From CAWKEY01 sp963848675 (lineage in GTDB: Bacteria; Pseudomonadota; Gammaproteobacteria; Methylococcales; Methylomonadaceae), in the NCBI GenBank assembly GCA_963848675.1, contig CAWKEY010000052.1, positions 1-64,000 of the forward strand: 64,000 nt of DNA, in the 5' to 3' direction. A program made the position numbers and the translations under genes. The notes beneath the pieces are model-generated. The model had not been told where the DNA came from. It saw only the letters and a program-made list of their open reading frames with translations, and ran no database searches. Shown here one piece after another: positions 53,368 through 62,739 of the stretch. Positions within the stretch are counted from its first letter, which is position 1. Every line of letters begins with the position of its first letter.

Positions 53368-54810
53368 CAATACCTTCGCCAAACGGTAAGCATGATTCTT
53401 TGCTAATGGGACAAAACATAGATGCCCAGAAAAGGTAGAATACAGGAACCTTAAATCACAGTATCACTCACCCAATCTGATCATGGACGAAATCATAACA
53501 ACACTTGGTATCCTGAGCCCAACGCTGGCGCCTCGTACATTCAAGCAGCTAACCCTGATCGTTGAAGCCGTGTTGGCGATGACCGGGCGAGTCACCATGC
53601 TGGGCATATCCCGCTGGACTGAAAAAGGCGGCAGTTATCGGACGGTACAACGTTTTTTTAAAGAAAAAATAGACTGGCCACTGTTGCGTTGGCAACTGGT
53701 AAAACCGCACACACTGGAAACAAAAGGAACATGGTTGCTCATCGGTGACGAGGTCATGGTGACCAAATCAGGGAAACAAACGCATGGGCTGGGAATTTTT
53801 TTTCATCCATCTACAACAAGGCGCTCCCTGGCCTGTGCTTTTTAAACCTGTCATTGCTACACGTTGAAACGCGTGCCGCTTATCCTTTAATCACCGAGCA
53901 GCTGGTGCTGATGGACGCTCAAAAAAGTGCGCCCAAAGCCGTCAAGGCGAAAGGACAGGCCGTCGGCAGGCCCAAAGGCAGCCTTAACAAAAACAGAAAG
54001 GAGGTGGCACTGTCGCCTTTCCAGACGCAGTTGCAGAGCTGCATCCGTTCAGCCTTGACCCTGATAGGCCTGGACGTGGGCATCGTCTATTTTGTGTATG
54101 ATGGTGCCTTGGGGAATAATGCCAGCCTACAAGCGGTTAAACAAGCAGGACTGCATCTGATTTGTAAGCTGCGCCATGACTCAAAGCTGTATTTCCCTTA
54201 TGCCGAGGCGTATTCGGGCAAGGGTAAGCCCCGCAAGTATGGCGAAAAACTAACCGTGGAAACGCTGACGGCTGATCATCTAAAAATAGAAACTGTGGAA
54301 AAAAACATCCGAACCCGCGTCTACCAGGCGAAGGTTTGGCACAAAAACTTTCCCGAATTGCTGAATGTTGTGATCATCGTAAAAACCAATCTGAAAACAG
54401 GGCGAACCGCGAAGGTGTTGTTGTTTAGTGATGACCTGAACTTGGCCAGTGAAACGTTGATTGATTATTACGCCTTGCGTTTTCAAATCGAGTTTAACTT
54501 TCGTGACGCCAAACAATACTGGGGGCTAGAAGATTTTATGAATGTCAAAGCAACCCAAGTCAACAATGCCGCTAACTTTGCCCTCTTTATGGTGACCTTT
54601 TCGCAGTTATTGTCAGCCAAAATCGAGGGCGTAAACAGGGGCAGCATGCTGGACTTAAAAACCATCTTCAGAGCGCGAAAATACACGCGTCGGATTATTA
54701 ATTCGCTCGGCAAAAATGCAGAGGCGTTTTATATTGATGATAGGATTTTCAAAGCCGCAGAAATCGGTCGAATTCATGCGAAAGCAGCATGATTTTTGGC
54801 GAAGGTATTG
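53368..54810 (+). mobile_element. IS4-like insertion sequence (1443 bp) inside the intron RT gene
   Basis: Ends CAATACCTTCGCCAAA and TTTGGCGAAGGTATTG are perfect 16-bp inverted repeats. Both sides carry the direct repeat TCATTAG (53361-53367 and 54811-54817). This is a clean, recent-looking insertion. It encodes a transposase in two overlapping pieces. Confidence 0.92.
53483..54792 (+). CDS. IS4-like transposase in two frames joined at a T8 run
   Basis: The first part (MDEIITTLGILSPTLAPRTF ... WLLIGDEVMVTKSGKQTHGL) holds the N-terminal domain and the first catalytic D (GDEVMVTKSG). At a run of eight T near 53796-53803 the frame is lost. In the -1 frame the text continues FSSIYNKALPGLCFLNLSLL and runs to 54792 with VYDGALGN (second D) and LRFQIEFNFRDAKQYWGLED (the YREK-like E). 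Either a programmed -1 frameshift on T8 makes the full protein, as in several IS families, or one T was lost or two gained. The clean ends argue for recent activity. Confidence 0.7.
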
Positions 54811-56161
54811 TCATTAGTGGACAAAGTTTATAAGCTGAAGAACTTGGAGTTAGCTTGGGAGAAAGTAAAACGGAACCGGGGAGCAGGCGGTATTGATGGG
54901 CAGAGCATAAAAGAGTTTGGGGAAAACCTGCAAGGGAATCTCGACAGACTTCATAATGAACTGATCAAGCAGACGTACCAACCGCAACCCGTTAAACGCC
55001 ACTTAATACCCAAGAGTGGACAGCCGGGCAAGTATCGTCCGCTTGGCATACCGACTATTTACGATAGAGTGTGTCAACAGGCGCTACTTAACCGACTAGA
55101 GCCTATCTTCGAGCCTGTATTCGATGAAGCCAGTTTTGGATATCGGCGAGGAAGATCAGCAAAAGATGCGATGAGAAAGATCTGGAGCGAACTAGAGCAA
55201 GGAAATGAATGGGTTGTGGATGCAGATTTGAAAGATTTTTTCGGATCGGCTGACCATGACAAACTCATGGAAATGCTCAATCAGCGGATAGCGGACGGAC
55301 GTGTATTGAGACTTTTAGAATCGATGATGAAAGTTGGCTATTTACAGGATAACAGGATTCATCCTACCGTTATGGGCGTTCCCCAGGGTGGAGTGATTTC
55401 ACCGCTGATCAGCAATATTCTTTTGACTCCGTTTGACCGAGAGATGCGCCGCAAGGGGTATCGATTAACCCGGTTTGCTGATGATTGGCTGGTGACGTGC
55501 CAAACCAGAGCACAAGCTCAGGCGGTACTGATCTTTGCGTCAAAAGTTCTGGAAAAGTTGGGCGTTGTTTTGCATAAGGAGAAGACTCGGATTGTCCATG
55601 TTCGACATGGGTTTGAGTTTTTAGGCTACAAGATCAAGCGTGGAAAGCAGCCACTAAAGTTGCCTGCGTACAAGATCAAAAGCGGTATCCGACAGGGTTC
55701 GCTGTATGTCTATCCGCGGCAGAAGTCGATTGACCACTTTAAAGAACAAATCAGAAAGCGAACCCGACGAAAAGCACCTTTGAGTACCCAAGAGCTGATT
55801 GACGAAATTAATCCGGTCATCCGCGGCTGGGGCAACTACTACAAGAAAGCCCACGTCAGAAAGTTGTTCAACCAACTTGACCGTTGGATTATCAGGCGAC
55901 TCTGGTCACAACGTCATAAACGATGGCGAAATTGTGGCTGGATGCAATTACCTGGCACCCGTTTGTACGGTGAGTTGGGGCTGGTAAGCTTAATTCATTT
56001 AATACCTTCTTTAAATCCGCCAAGGGCCGCCTTGTGAAAGCTGGATGCGGGAAAACTGCATGTCCAGTTTGAGCGGCGGACGGAGGCTAGCGTTTCGGCG
56101 CGCCTCCTCCGACCCGACAGTGATGAAGATTCTGTAATGGGACTGGAGCGAAGGGGTTACA

Positions 56162-57457
56162 TTGTTCAGCTTAATAGAATGTACAACCAGTAATGGGAGG
56201 ATTCATTTGAAACAAGCAAAGTCGTTTAATATTTCCAAGCAAGTCGTTTGGGAAGCCTACCAGCGTGTTAAGGCAAATCGAGGTAGCGCCGGTGTGGATG
56301 CACAATCGATCCAAGATTTTGAGGTTGATCTTAAGGACAACCTCTATAAGCTCTGGAATCGGATGGCATCGGGAAGTTATTTCCCACCACCGGTGCGGCG
56401 AGTGGAGATTCCGAAGAAGGATGGTGGATTAAGGCCTTTAGGCATTCCGACCGTTTCCGATCGGATCGCTCAGATGGTGGTGAAAATGATGTTCGAACCG
56501 GAAGTGGAACCCTACTTTCACCCGGATTCCTATGGTTATCGGCCGGGTAAATCTGCGATACAGGCTGTCGACATGGCCCGAGGGCGCTGTTGGCGTTATG
56601 ACTGGGTGGTGGACTTGGATATCCGGGGATTCTTCGACAACATGGATCATGACCTTTTGATGCGCGCGGTACGGAAACATACTGATAGTAAATGGATCGG
56701 GCTATACATTGAGAGGTGGCTTAAAGCGCCGGTTCAGATGGGTGATGGAACACTTGTTGACCGTGACAAGGGCACGCCTCAAGGTGGAGTGGTTAGTCCA
56801 TTATTGGCTAATCTTTTTATGCACTATGCGTTTGATGTCTGGATGGAGAGAAATTATCCTCATATTCTTTTTGAGCGCTATGCAGATGATGCCGTGGTTC
56901 ATTGTAAATCAGGGGAGGAAGCCCAAGGTTTGAAAGACGCAATTGGAGCGCGGCTGATAGACTGCGGACTGGAATTGCACCCTGATAAAACAAAGATTGT
57001 TTATTGTCAGGATAGTAATAGAAGAAGGGGCTATACCGATGTGAAATTTGATTTTTTGGGCTTTGGGTTTCAGCCTAGGCAATCAAAATCGCGCTGGGGC
57101 ATACTTTTTCTCAACTTCAGTCCCGCTGTCAGTGCTAAGGCTGCGAAATCGATACGTCAAACCATTCGAGGTTGGAAAATCCACCGGTGGACGCATTTAT
57201 CCATCGAAGAGCTGGCGGCGTGGTTAAATCCTATCTTGCGAGGTTGGATTAATTACTATGGACAGTACTATAAATCGTTGCTGGCTCCGGTTCTCGGGCA
57301 ACTTGATTACGCTCTGGTACGTTGGGCGAAACGGAAATACAGGCGGTTGAAGGTGAGCCATAGCAAAGCGCGGGCATGGATTAAAGGAGTAGCCCAGCGT
57401 CAGCCCAGGCTTTTTGCTCATTGGCAAATTACTCTTCAACCGAAGACTGGACAATAG
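56162..57457 (+). CDS. Second group II intron reverse transcriptase/maturase
   Basis: Up to 431 residues. A TTG at 56208 with GGGAGG in front is the best-supported start; 56162 is also possible. RT motifs: KANRGSAGVDAQSIQDFE, SYGYRPGKSAIQAVDMA, GTPQGGVVSPLLANLFMH and the catalytic FERYADDAVVHC (YADD). Maturase domain X: FDFLGFGFQPRQSKSRWG and LNPILRGWINYYGQYYK. It differs from the first intron's protein, so it is a different intron. The first intron ends only about 40 bases upstream, where this intron's domains I-III should be. Confidence 0.88.
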   Translation: MFSLIECTTSNGRIHLKQAKSFNISKQVVWEAYQRVKANRGSAGVDAQSIQDFEVDLKDNLYKLWNRMASGSYFPPPVRRVEIPKKDGGLRPLGIPTVSDRIAQMVVKMMFEPEVEPYFHPDSYGYRPGKSAIQAVDMARGRCWRYDWVVDLDIRGFFDNMDHDLLMRAVRKHTDSKWIGLYIERWLKAPVQMGDGTLVDRDKGTPQGGVVSPLLANLFMHYAFDVWMERNYPHILFERYADDAVVHCKSGEEAQGLKDAIGARLIDCGLELHPDKTKIVYCQDSNRRRGYTDVKFDFLGFGFQPRQSKSRWGILFLNFSPAVSAKAAKSIRQTIRGWKIHRWTHLSIEELAAWLNPILRGWINYYGQYYKSLLAPVLGQLDYALVRWAKRKYRRLKVSHSKARAWIKGVAQRQPRLFAHWQITLQPKTGQ

Positions 57458-57458
57458 G

Positions 57459-57531
57459 AGCGGTATGAATTGAGAGATTCACGTACCGTTGCGTGAGGGC
57501 GTGGGGGTGTGACTCCCCTGCGCTACTCGAC
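57459..57531 (+). mobile_element. Domains V and VI and 3' end of the second group II intron
   Basis: GAGCGGTATGAATTGAGAGA followed by TTCACGTACCGTTGC folds as domain V. Then comes GTGAGGGCGTGGGGGTGTGA and CTCCCCTGCGCTACTC as domain VI with the branch-point side. The text resumes in an IS1595-type transposase, which is therefore this intron's host gene. The 5' part of the intron is missing or displaced. Confidence 0.7.
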
Positions 57532-58154
57532 CGTAGCACAGGCGGGGCAGCATATCCTCCAGCACAAAACGCCGATTGAAGCGATAACAAAACTCGGCCA
57601 AATAGCGCGGCAGGTGTTTGTGCTGGATAGCGTGATAGCTGCCGTTAATCGACCTTTTGACATTGCCGATCATCGTATTAACCCACGTAAAAGTCTCCAG
57701 CGTTACACACGCCGGGCCGCCCCCGGTGACGATAGCCGTATGTTGACAGCCCGCTTCGGACACCGCCGCAAAGCAAGGCCAGCCCATCCGAAACCACGAG
57801 GCTACCGGCGCTCAGATGGCGCTTGGCCCACTTGGCGATCGCTTTGGAACGAAAGCCGTCGACGACATTCATAGCCATAGCCACTGGATGGCCCTTTTCG
57901 TTGACGGACACGGCCGCCACAAAGGGTGTTTTGTTGGGCGAGCCACGGCCACGTTTACCGCCCCGCTGCTCACCGCCCTAATACACGTCATCCAGTTGGA
58001 TGATCCCGGCGAGCGGCTTAATATCATCGCGTTCCATCATCACTTGCATCAGCTTGTGTTTGATGCTCCAGGCGGTGTTGTAGGAAACTCCCAATTGGCG
58101 GCGCAGTGACAGGGCCGAAATGCCGGTTTTGGCCTGTGTAATCAAGTGGATCGC
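57532..58154 (-). pseudogene. IS1595-family (ISXO2-like) transposase remnant
   Basis: Minus-strand frames read ITQAKTGISALSLRRQLGVS, YNTAWSIKHKLMQVMMER, GIIQLDDVY then an in-frame stop (TAG) before GGEQRGGKRGRGSPNKTPF, FVAAVSVNEKGHPVAMAMNV, and after a frameshift HLPRYLAEFCYRFNRRFVLE. The D in QLDDVY and the N in WVNTMIGNVKRS match the ISXO2 DDE/N core. The stop, the frameshift, the intron at its C-terminus and the fusion to another IS at its N-terminus make it a pseudogene. Confidence 0.85.
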
Positions 58155-58459
58155 CAGAAACCAGAGCGTGGGTGACGGACTTTGTGGCCTGGTACAACCT
58201 TGAACATCGGCACAGCAGCATCCATTTTGTAACCCCGGAACAACGCCATAACGGCGAAGATCAAGCCATTCTCAACACAAGAAAAGCCACCTATAGTGCC
58301 GCTAAAGAGGCGAATCCTGCCCGCTGGAGCAAGGCGATTAGAAACTGGGAATGGCAAGCAGAGGTGTTCTTAAATCCCGATAAACCGAGCACGCCGCCTG
58401 CAAATTGTACGAGCATGAGTGTGCATTAATTTTCATCAAAGGCGACAAGTATTTTGACA
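58155..58459 (+). mobile_element. End fragment of the IS3-family element, opposite orientation
   Basis: Holds the last 90 codons of the same OrfB as at 45.1 kb (VTDFVAWYNLEHRHSSIHFV ... TPPANCTSMSVH, one difference K for D seen) and the same terminal repeat GGCGACAAGTATTTTGACA. It is inverted relative to the full copy. The flanking bases outside the repeat read CGGTAAA on both copies, which suggests that the fragment and the full copy derive from one recombination event or that the element prefers this target. Confidence 0.85.
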
Positions 58460-58479
58460 TTTACCGAGAAAGCCTAAAA

Positions 58480-58517
58480 CAAAAAAACTCCCAAGGCCGT
58501 TAGGCCCTGGAAGTTTT
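58480..58517 (-). terminator. Rho-independent terminator of the small membrane protein gene
   Basis: On the minus strand the hairpin AACTTCCAGGGCC-TAAC-GGCCTTGGGAGTT is followed by a run of T. It lies 35 bases after the stop codon of the 57-residue gene, so it should end that transcript. It also blocks read-through into the mobile-element pile. Confidence 0.8.
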
Positions 58518-58551
58518 CGAATCACTAGCTTGATAAGTTCAGATCGGACTG

Positions 58552-58725
58552 TCACTTGCATGACAGGTGTCCAGCATTGCTCCGTTTACTGTTCAGGTTA
58601 ACGTTACTGGCAATGGCCGAAGTGGCGAATAGCGCAGAAGAGATGATGAATTCACCAGAGACAAAGCCCAGCAGGCCGGTTACAAATACCATTCCGGTAA
58701 AAATATCTTTTTGAAAATCGTTCAT
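58552..58725 (-). CDS. Small membrane protein, 57 residues
   Basis: Starts at an ATG preceded by GAGGA and ends before a strong terminator, so it is a well-framed single gene. Residues 8-40 form one hydrophobic segment (IFTGMVFVTGLLGFVSGEFI, then ISSALFATSAIAS), likely a membrane anchor or hairpin. The C-terminus is polar with SKRSNAGHLSCK. No family recognised. The intact promoter-to-terminator layout argues that it is real despite its size. Confidence 0.6.
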   Translation of the reverse strand: MNDFQKDIFTGMVFVTGLLGFVSGEFIISSALFATSAIASNVNLNSKRSNAGHLSCK

Positions 58726-59051
58726 GTGCAGGTCCTCGTAGAAAAATGAAAAGGTTTGTTCGAACTACGAGTGGACTATACGCAAGGCATTTATTGTTGA
58801 CAATAATACTGTGGATATATGCATTGTTTCCTTTTGTGATACATTAGATTCATCAGTTGTTCATATAAACCCACTATACCCTTATAAATTTAGCCTCATG
58901 CCCAGATTGTCCTATTCCCACATTGGGCAACCAACCATTTAACATCTCAGCAAGCCGCTCAAGGCCGAAAAAGAAAAACTACATTTGTTTGTTGAATCGG
59001 CATATGCTCATGCTGAATTTGACAACTAAACACTGCAATAGGGGAGCAATA
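58726..59051. other. Intergenic region between divergent small genes
   Basis: AT-rich region holding the promoters of the 57-residue gene (leftward) and of the following hypothetical gene (rightward). A frame is open from 58923 upstream of the latter but has no ribosome site, and its product has no natural N-terminus, so I left it out. Confidence 0.45.
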
Positions 59052-59531
59052 ATGCGTAAAACAATAATTATTCCAGCCGTTAATAACATTCCAGTTTCGG
59101 ATCTGGATTTTCTCGATCTGGAGCAACTTGCACAGGTAGAGTTCACCTCGGAATGCCAGCTGCACCCCGTTGAGTCGGCTTTGTTACTGACGGAGGATTC
59201 TGGCGCAGGCTGGCAGGCCGCAATCGCTGGTGAACAAACGCTTCGTGTTGTTTTTGATCAACCCCATACTATCAAACATATTTTTCTCCTGTTCGATGAA
59301 CAGGAACACTCGCGCACTCAAGAATTTGTCCTGCTTTGGTTGATGGATAAAGACAACGCTTACCAAGAGATTTTGCGTCAGCAATTCCATTTTAGCCCTC
59401 CGGACACCACGCGCGAAATCGAGCATTATGAAGTTAATCTTGAACAAATAAAGGCGCTTGAATTAAGAATAATTCCGGACATCAGTGGAGGAGAAGCCTG
59501 CGCCAAACTTAAACAGTTGCGCCTTGCTTAA
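59052..59531 (+). CDS. Hypothetical protein, discoidin-like beta sandwich
   Basis: 159 residues from the ATG at 59052, which has a GGGGAG ribosome site; an upstream extension is open but unsupported. The pattern (VFDQPHTIKHIFLLFDEQEH; TREIEHYEVNLEQIKALELR; IPDISGGEACAKLKQLRLA) is that of F5/8 discoidin-like folds with a closing SxGxAxLKQLRL strand. No signal peptide, so probably cytoplasmic. No function can be assigned. It stands alone ahead of the pyrophosphatase gene. Confidence 0.75.
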   Translation: MRKTIIIPAVNNIPVSDLDFLDLEQLAQVEFTSECQLHPVESALLLTEDSGAGWQAAIAGEQTLRVVFDQPHTIKHIFLLFDEQEHSRTQEFVLLWLMDKDNAYQEILRQQFHFSPPDTTREIEHYEVNLEQIKALELRIIPDISGGEACAKLKQLRLA

Positions 59532-59715
59532 ATGCGTTACTGGATGATTTTGTGGGAGAGGCCTCAGGAGCGGCAGTCGGAGCTTTCAACAATAGGCGCA
59601 TTGGGCGAAGGCCCCGCCGCAAGTGCGAAACTTTGATGGCTGATGGATATACATAATAAAATAAAGCATGATCTTATAAGTTTTTAGCCAAACCAGCCAT
59701 TTAGGAGAGAAAGTA

Positions 59716-61842
59716 ATGATGTTTCCAACATCAGCATCAGTTGTTATCGCATTATTGATGGGTATTTTAGGGGGCGCGTTCGTAATTTGGGAATTACGCC
59801 GCATTCTTCGCTATGACCCCGGTAATGAGGCCATGCAAGCAATTGCAAAGGCTATTCAAGAAGGGGCGGCGGCCTTTTTGTCGCGTGAATATCGTATCAT
59901 CGCGATTTTTGTCGTTATTGTCGCTACGGTTATTGCCACATTTTTACAATGGCAGACCGCGCTTTGTTTTGTGGTGGGTGCGATTGCTTCGGCAGGTGCT
60001 GGCTACTTGGGCATGTATGTGGCGGTCCGTGCCAACGTCCGAACGGCGGCGGCAGCAGGCCGCAATCTGCATGAAGGTTTGCGGGTCGCCTTTGGCAGCG
60101 GCTCGATCATGGGCATGGCGGTGGTCAGTTTTAGTCTTATCGGCATGACGGTATTGTTTTTGATATTTGACGGCAATCCGAATCAACTCACCTACATTAC
60201 CGGCTTTGGTTTTGGTGCCAGCAGTATTGCCTTGTTTGCAAGGGTCGGCGGTGGCATTTACACCAAAGCCGCTGATGTCGGTGCCGACCTGGTGGGCAAG
60301 GTCGAACAAGGCATTCCCGAGGATGATCCGCGTAATCCCGCTGTTATCGCCGACAATGTGGGCGATAACGTCGGTGATGTTGCGGGCATGGGGGCTGACT
60401 TGTTTGAAAGTTACAGCGGCTCCATCATCGCTGCAGCCACCTTGGGTGCGGCTTTGGGGACAAAATCGGCAGCTTTTATAGGACTGCCTTTTCTGGTTGC
60501 TGCCGTAGGCATCATTGCCAGTCTTTTTGGTGTCCATATGGTGACTGGCATTGAGCCAAAAAATACAAAAATCGCCAGTGCTTCCATAATGGTTCATATC
60601 ACCCGTTTTTTTAGGAAATACGTGATAGTCATTGACGAAAAAGCCAGTCTGGATGATTTGTTGAAAGCATTGCGTCATGCCATCTGGGGGGCGTCAGTGA
60701 TTATTTTGGGACTTTCTTTTGTCACTGTATTAATTTCGGGGGTCAGTTTAAATTATTGGCTGGTTATTCTGGTCGGTCTGGTGGCGGGTAACGCCATTGC
60801 TTATGCGACAGAATATTACACGTCCTACACTGACAAACCTACGCAAGGCATTGCCCACGCTACGCAAACGGGCGCGGCAACAACCATTATCCAAGGTTTG
60901 GCCGTTGGCATGATGAGTACGGTATTTCCGGTTTTGATTGTCGCAGTGGCGATATTGGTGAGCATCTGGCTGGGTCATAACGCCGACGGCAGTATAGCCG
61001 CGGGCCTTTATGCGGTAGCGCTGGCGGGTGTCGGTATGCTCAGCACTTTGGGGGTTACCCTGGCGACTGATGCGTATGGCCCGGTCGCCGATAATGCCGG
61101 CGGCATTGCTGAAATGAGCCACCTGCCCAGCAAAGTGCGTCATCGCACCGATGCCCTGGATAGCTTGGGCAATACCACCGCCGCTACTGGCAAGGGCTTT
61201 GCCATCGGCTCGGCAGTATTAACCGCATTGGCATTATTGGCCGCTTATGTGACGGCCGCAAAAATCGACAACTTAAATATCCTTGGGCCTACCATGCTGC
61301 CGGGCATCCTGATTGGCGCCATGATGCCGTACCTGTTTTCTGCCCTGACCATGATGGCGGTTGGTAAAGCAGCGCACGAGATTGTTGTAGAAGTGCGCCG
61401 TCAGTTCCGCGAAATTCCAGGCTTGATGGAAGGCACAGGAAAGCCTGATTATGCGGCCTGTGTCGGTATCAGCACGGAAAGCGCCTTGCGTGAAATGATC
61501 GTGCCCGGTGCCTTGGCCGTTGTCGTCCCGCTGCTGATAGGGTTTGTTTTGGGGAAAGAAGCCCTCGCAGGTCTGCTGGTTGGCACCATGTCTTCAGGCT
61601 TTTTACTGGCGGTGATGATGGCGAATGCCGGCGGTGCCTGGGATAACGCCAAAAAATGGATTGAAACCGGACAATACGGCGGAAAAGGCTCTGACTCGCA
61701 TAAAGCCGCAGTGGTCGGTGACACTGTAGGCGATCCGTTCAAAGATACCAGCGGCCCGGCACTAAATATTTTAATCAAACTGATGACCATCGTCAGCCTT
61801 GTGTTTGCGAGCTCATTTGGTACGGGCTGGTTTAATTTTTAA
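59716..61842 (+). CDS. hppA: Membrane-bound ion-pumping pyrophosphatase (K+-dependent type)
   Basis: 708 residues with about 16 membrane helices, a usual length. The PPi-binding signature is complete: GGIYTKAADVGADLVGKVEQ followed by GIPEDDPRNPAVIADNVGDN and VGDVAGMGADLFESY, with the second site SDSHKAAVVGDTVGDPFKDT near the end. The enzyme hydrolyses pyrophosphate and pumps H+ or Na+. The motif GNTTAATGKGFAIGSA has alanine where K+-independent enzymes have lysine (GNTTKA), so a K+-dependent enzyme is predicted. H+ versus Na+ specificity cannot be settled by eye. ATG at 59716 has TTAGGAGAG in front; a second ATG follows directly. Confidence 0.95.
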   Translation: MMFPTSASVVIALLMGILGGAFVIWELRRILRYDPGNEAMQAIAKAIQEGAAAFLSREYRIIAIFVVIVATVIATFLQWQTALCFVVGAIASAGAGYLGMYVAVRANVRTAAAAGRNLHEGLRVAFGSGSIMGMAVVSFSLIGMTVLFLIFDGNPNQLTYITGFGFGASSIALFARVGGGIYTKAADVGADLVGKVEQGIPEDDPRNPAVIADNVGDNVGDVAGMGADLFESYSGSIIAAATLGAALGTKSAAFIGLPFLVAAVGIIASLFGVHMVTGIEPKNTKIASASIMVHITRFFRKYVIVIDEKASLDDLLKALRHAIWGASVIILGLSFVTVLISGVSLNYWLVILVGLVAGNAIAYATEYYTSYTDKPTQGIAHATQTGAATTIIQGLAVGMMSTVFPVLIVAVAILVSIWLGHNADGSIAAGLYAVALAGVGMLSTLGVTLATDAYGPVADNAGGIAEMSHLPSKVRHRTDALDSLGNTTAATGKGFAIGSAVLTALALLAAYVTAAKIDNLNILGPTMLPGILIGAMMPYLFSALTMMAVGKAAHEIVVEVRRQFREIPGLMEGTGKPDYAACVGISTESALREMIVPGALAVVVPLLIGFVLGKEALAGLLVGTMSSGFLLAVMMANAGGAWDNAKKWIETGQYGGKGSDSHKAAVVGDTVGDPFKDTSGPALNILIKLMTIVSLVFASSFGTGWFNF

Positions 61843-61987
61843 AAAGGCTGTACACCTTTAACTATTGAAAATATCCAGGAGCAGCATTGCCTAGCCCTGC
61901 CGGCTTGAATTTGCGATGCTGCTCAAGGGTACTTCGCCAATGCCCTGGTTGTCCTAAAAGTCTCATCAGACAGCTTTGCTGGTATCT

Positions 61988-62425
61988 TCAGCACCGCAAG
62001 GGCGTGACTTTTCCGTTCAGCCGGTAGTTCTGGTAATCAGCCAGCACTTGGGCATGGTCGAAAGCCAGGCTGTCGGGCAGATTGTCGAAGGTAAACAGGC
62101 CGAAATTTTTGGCATCGTCGGCGGCTTTTGGCAGGCCGCTGGCTTCGGCCAGGTAGACTGCGGTGACGGTATGATTGCGGGGGTCGCGTTTGGGGTTGGA
62201 ATAGATGCCCAGCAAAGCCGTGAGCTTGACGTCGAGACTGGTTTCTTCTTTGGCTTCACGAATGGCGGCGTGTTCCAGAGTTTCCCCGATATCGACAAAA
62301 CCGCCTGGCACCGCCCAGCCGTAGGGTGGATAAGCGCGTTCAATCAAAACAAACGGCCGTCCAGGCTGGTCGATGAGTTCGATCAAGGCATCGGCTGCGA
62401 GCAATGGGGTGATGGGTTTGGGCAT
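61988..62425 (-). CDS. Nudix hydrolase
   Basis: About 145 residues from the ATG at 62425, which has AGGAG six bases before it; an open extension to 62458 lacks a ribosome site. The complete Nudix box is GGFVDIGETLEHAAIREAKE followed by ETSLDV (Gx5Ex7REUxEExGU with T for G near the end). The opening substrate-loop strand VLIERAYPPYGWAVPGG resembles ADP-ribose or ADP-sugar pyrophosphatase-like members, but the substrate cannot be fixed. Mg2+-dependent hydrolysis of a nucleoside diphosphate linked to another moiety is expected. Convergent to hppA. Confidence 0.92.
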   Translation of the reverse strand: MPKPITPLLAADALIELIDQPGRPFVLIERAYPPYGWAVPGGFVDIGETLEHAAIREAKEETSLDVKLTALLGIYSNPKRDPRNHTVTAVYLAEASGLPKAADDAKNFGLFTFDNLPDSLAFDHAQVLADYQNYRLNGKVTPLRC

Positions 62426-62605
62426 GTTATCTCCTGACAGGGGGCTTGTCTCTGACAAGCCTTGATTTTAACGCCTAGCTTTGAAAAACGTTAGCCATTT
62501 TGATGGATGCCCTTGGCAGGGCAGTACCCGGCGGTTTAAAAACTGATAGAATCGATAATGACGGACGCGAAGGCGTCCTTGTACCATAAAAAATCAGGAG
62601 AGGTT

Positions 62606-62666
62606 CTGTAGGTGCGAATTCATTCGCATTATGACGCCTTATGTGCGAATAAATTCGCACCTACAG
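62606..62666. repeat. REP-like palindrome
   Basis: CTGTAGGTGCGAATTCATTC and its mate TAAATTCGCACCTACAG form an imperfect inverted repeat of about 23 bases around a short loop. Such GTAGGTGCGAAT-type palindromes recur in intergenic regions of some gammaproteobacteria. The word GTAGGTGCGA occurs again near 63166. No gene role is implied. Confidence 0.65.
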
Positions 62667-62739
62667 CCTTGTTACAACCCCAATAATTTATATAGGGTCA
62701 ACTGATTGTTTTAGGTTTTTGCACAGTAAGGAGTTTGAT

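Larger units (their letters stand above)
53265..56037 (+). pseudogene. Group II intron reverse transcriptase/maturase, interrupted by an IS
   Basis: The protein starts MARNSSLSEKPLGDEPRRLV at 53265 and reads to VHS at 53361, where an IS with a 7-bp target duplication (TCATTAG) interrupts it. Joining the sides restores the frame (KKVHSLVDKVYKLKNLELAW). The 3' part holds RT motifs FGYRRGRSAKDAM, VPQGGVISPLISNIL and FADDWLV (active-site FADD in place of YADD), and a maturase domain X with EFLGYKIKRGKQPLKLP and NPVIRGWGNYYKKAH. The 413-residue tail that follows the IS could be read from a start inside the IS end (ATTGTCATTAG...), but as a native protein it is broken. Confidence 0.85.
52191..56118 (+). 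mobile_element. Group II intron carrying a reverse transcriptase, split by an IS
   Basis: Starts near GTGTGCCACGAATGCGTGG. About 1070 bases of structured RNA domains precede the encoded protein at 53265. After the protein, domain V is recognised as AGCTGGATGCGGGAAAACTG followed by CATGTCCAGTT (GAAA loop, about 56038-56070), and domain VI follows (CGGAGGCTAGC...GCGCCTCCTCCG). The 3' border is approximate. Inside the protein gene sits a 1443-bp IS. Without the IS the intron would be about 2.5 kb, a normal size. Confidence 0.75.
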
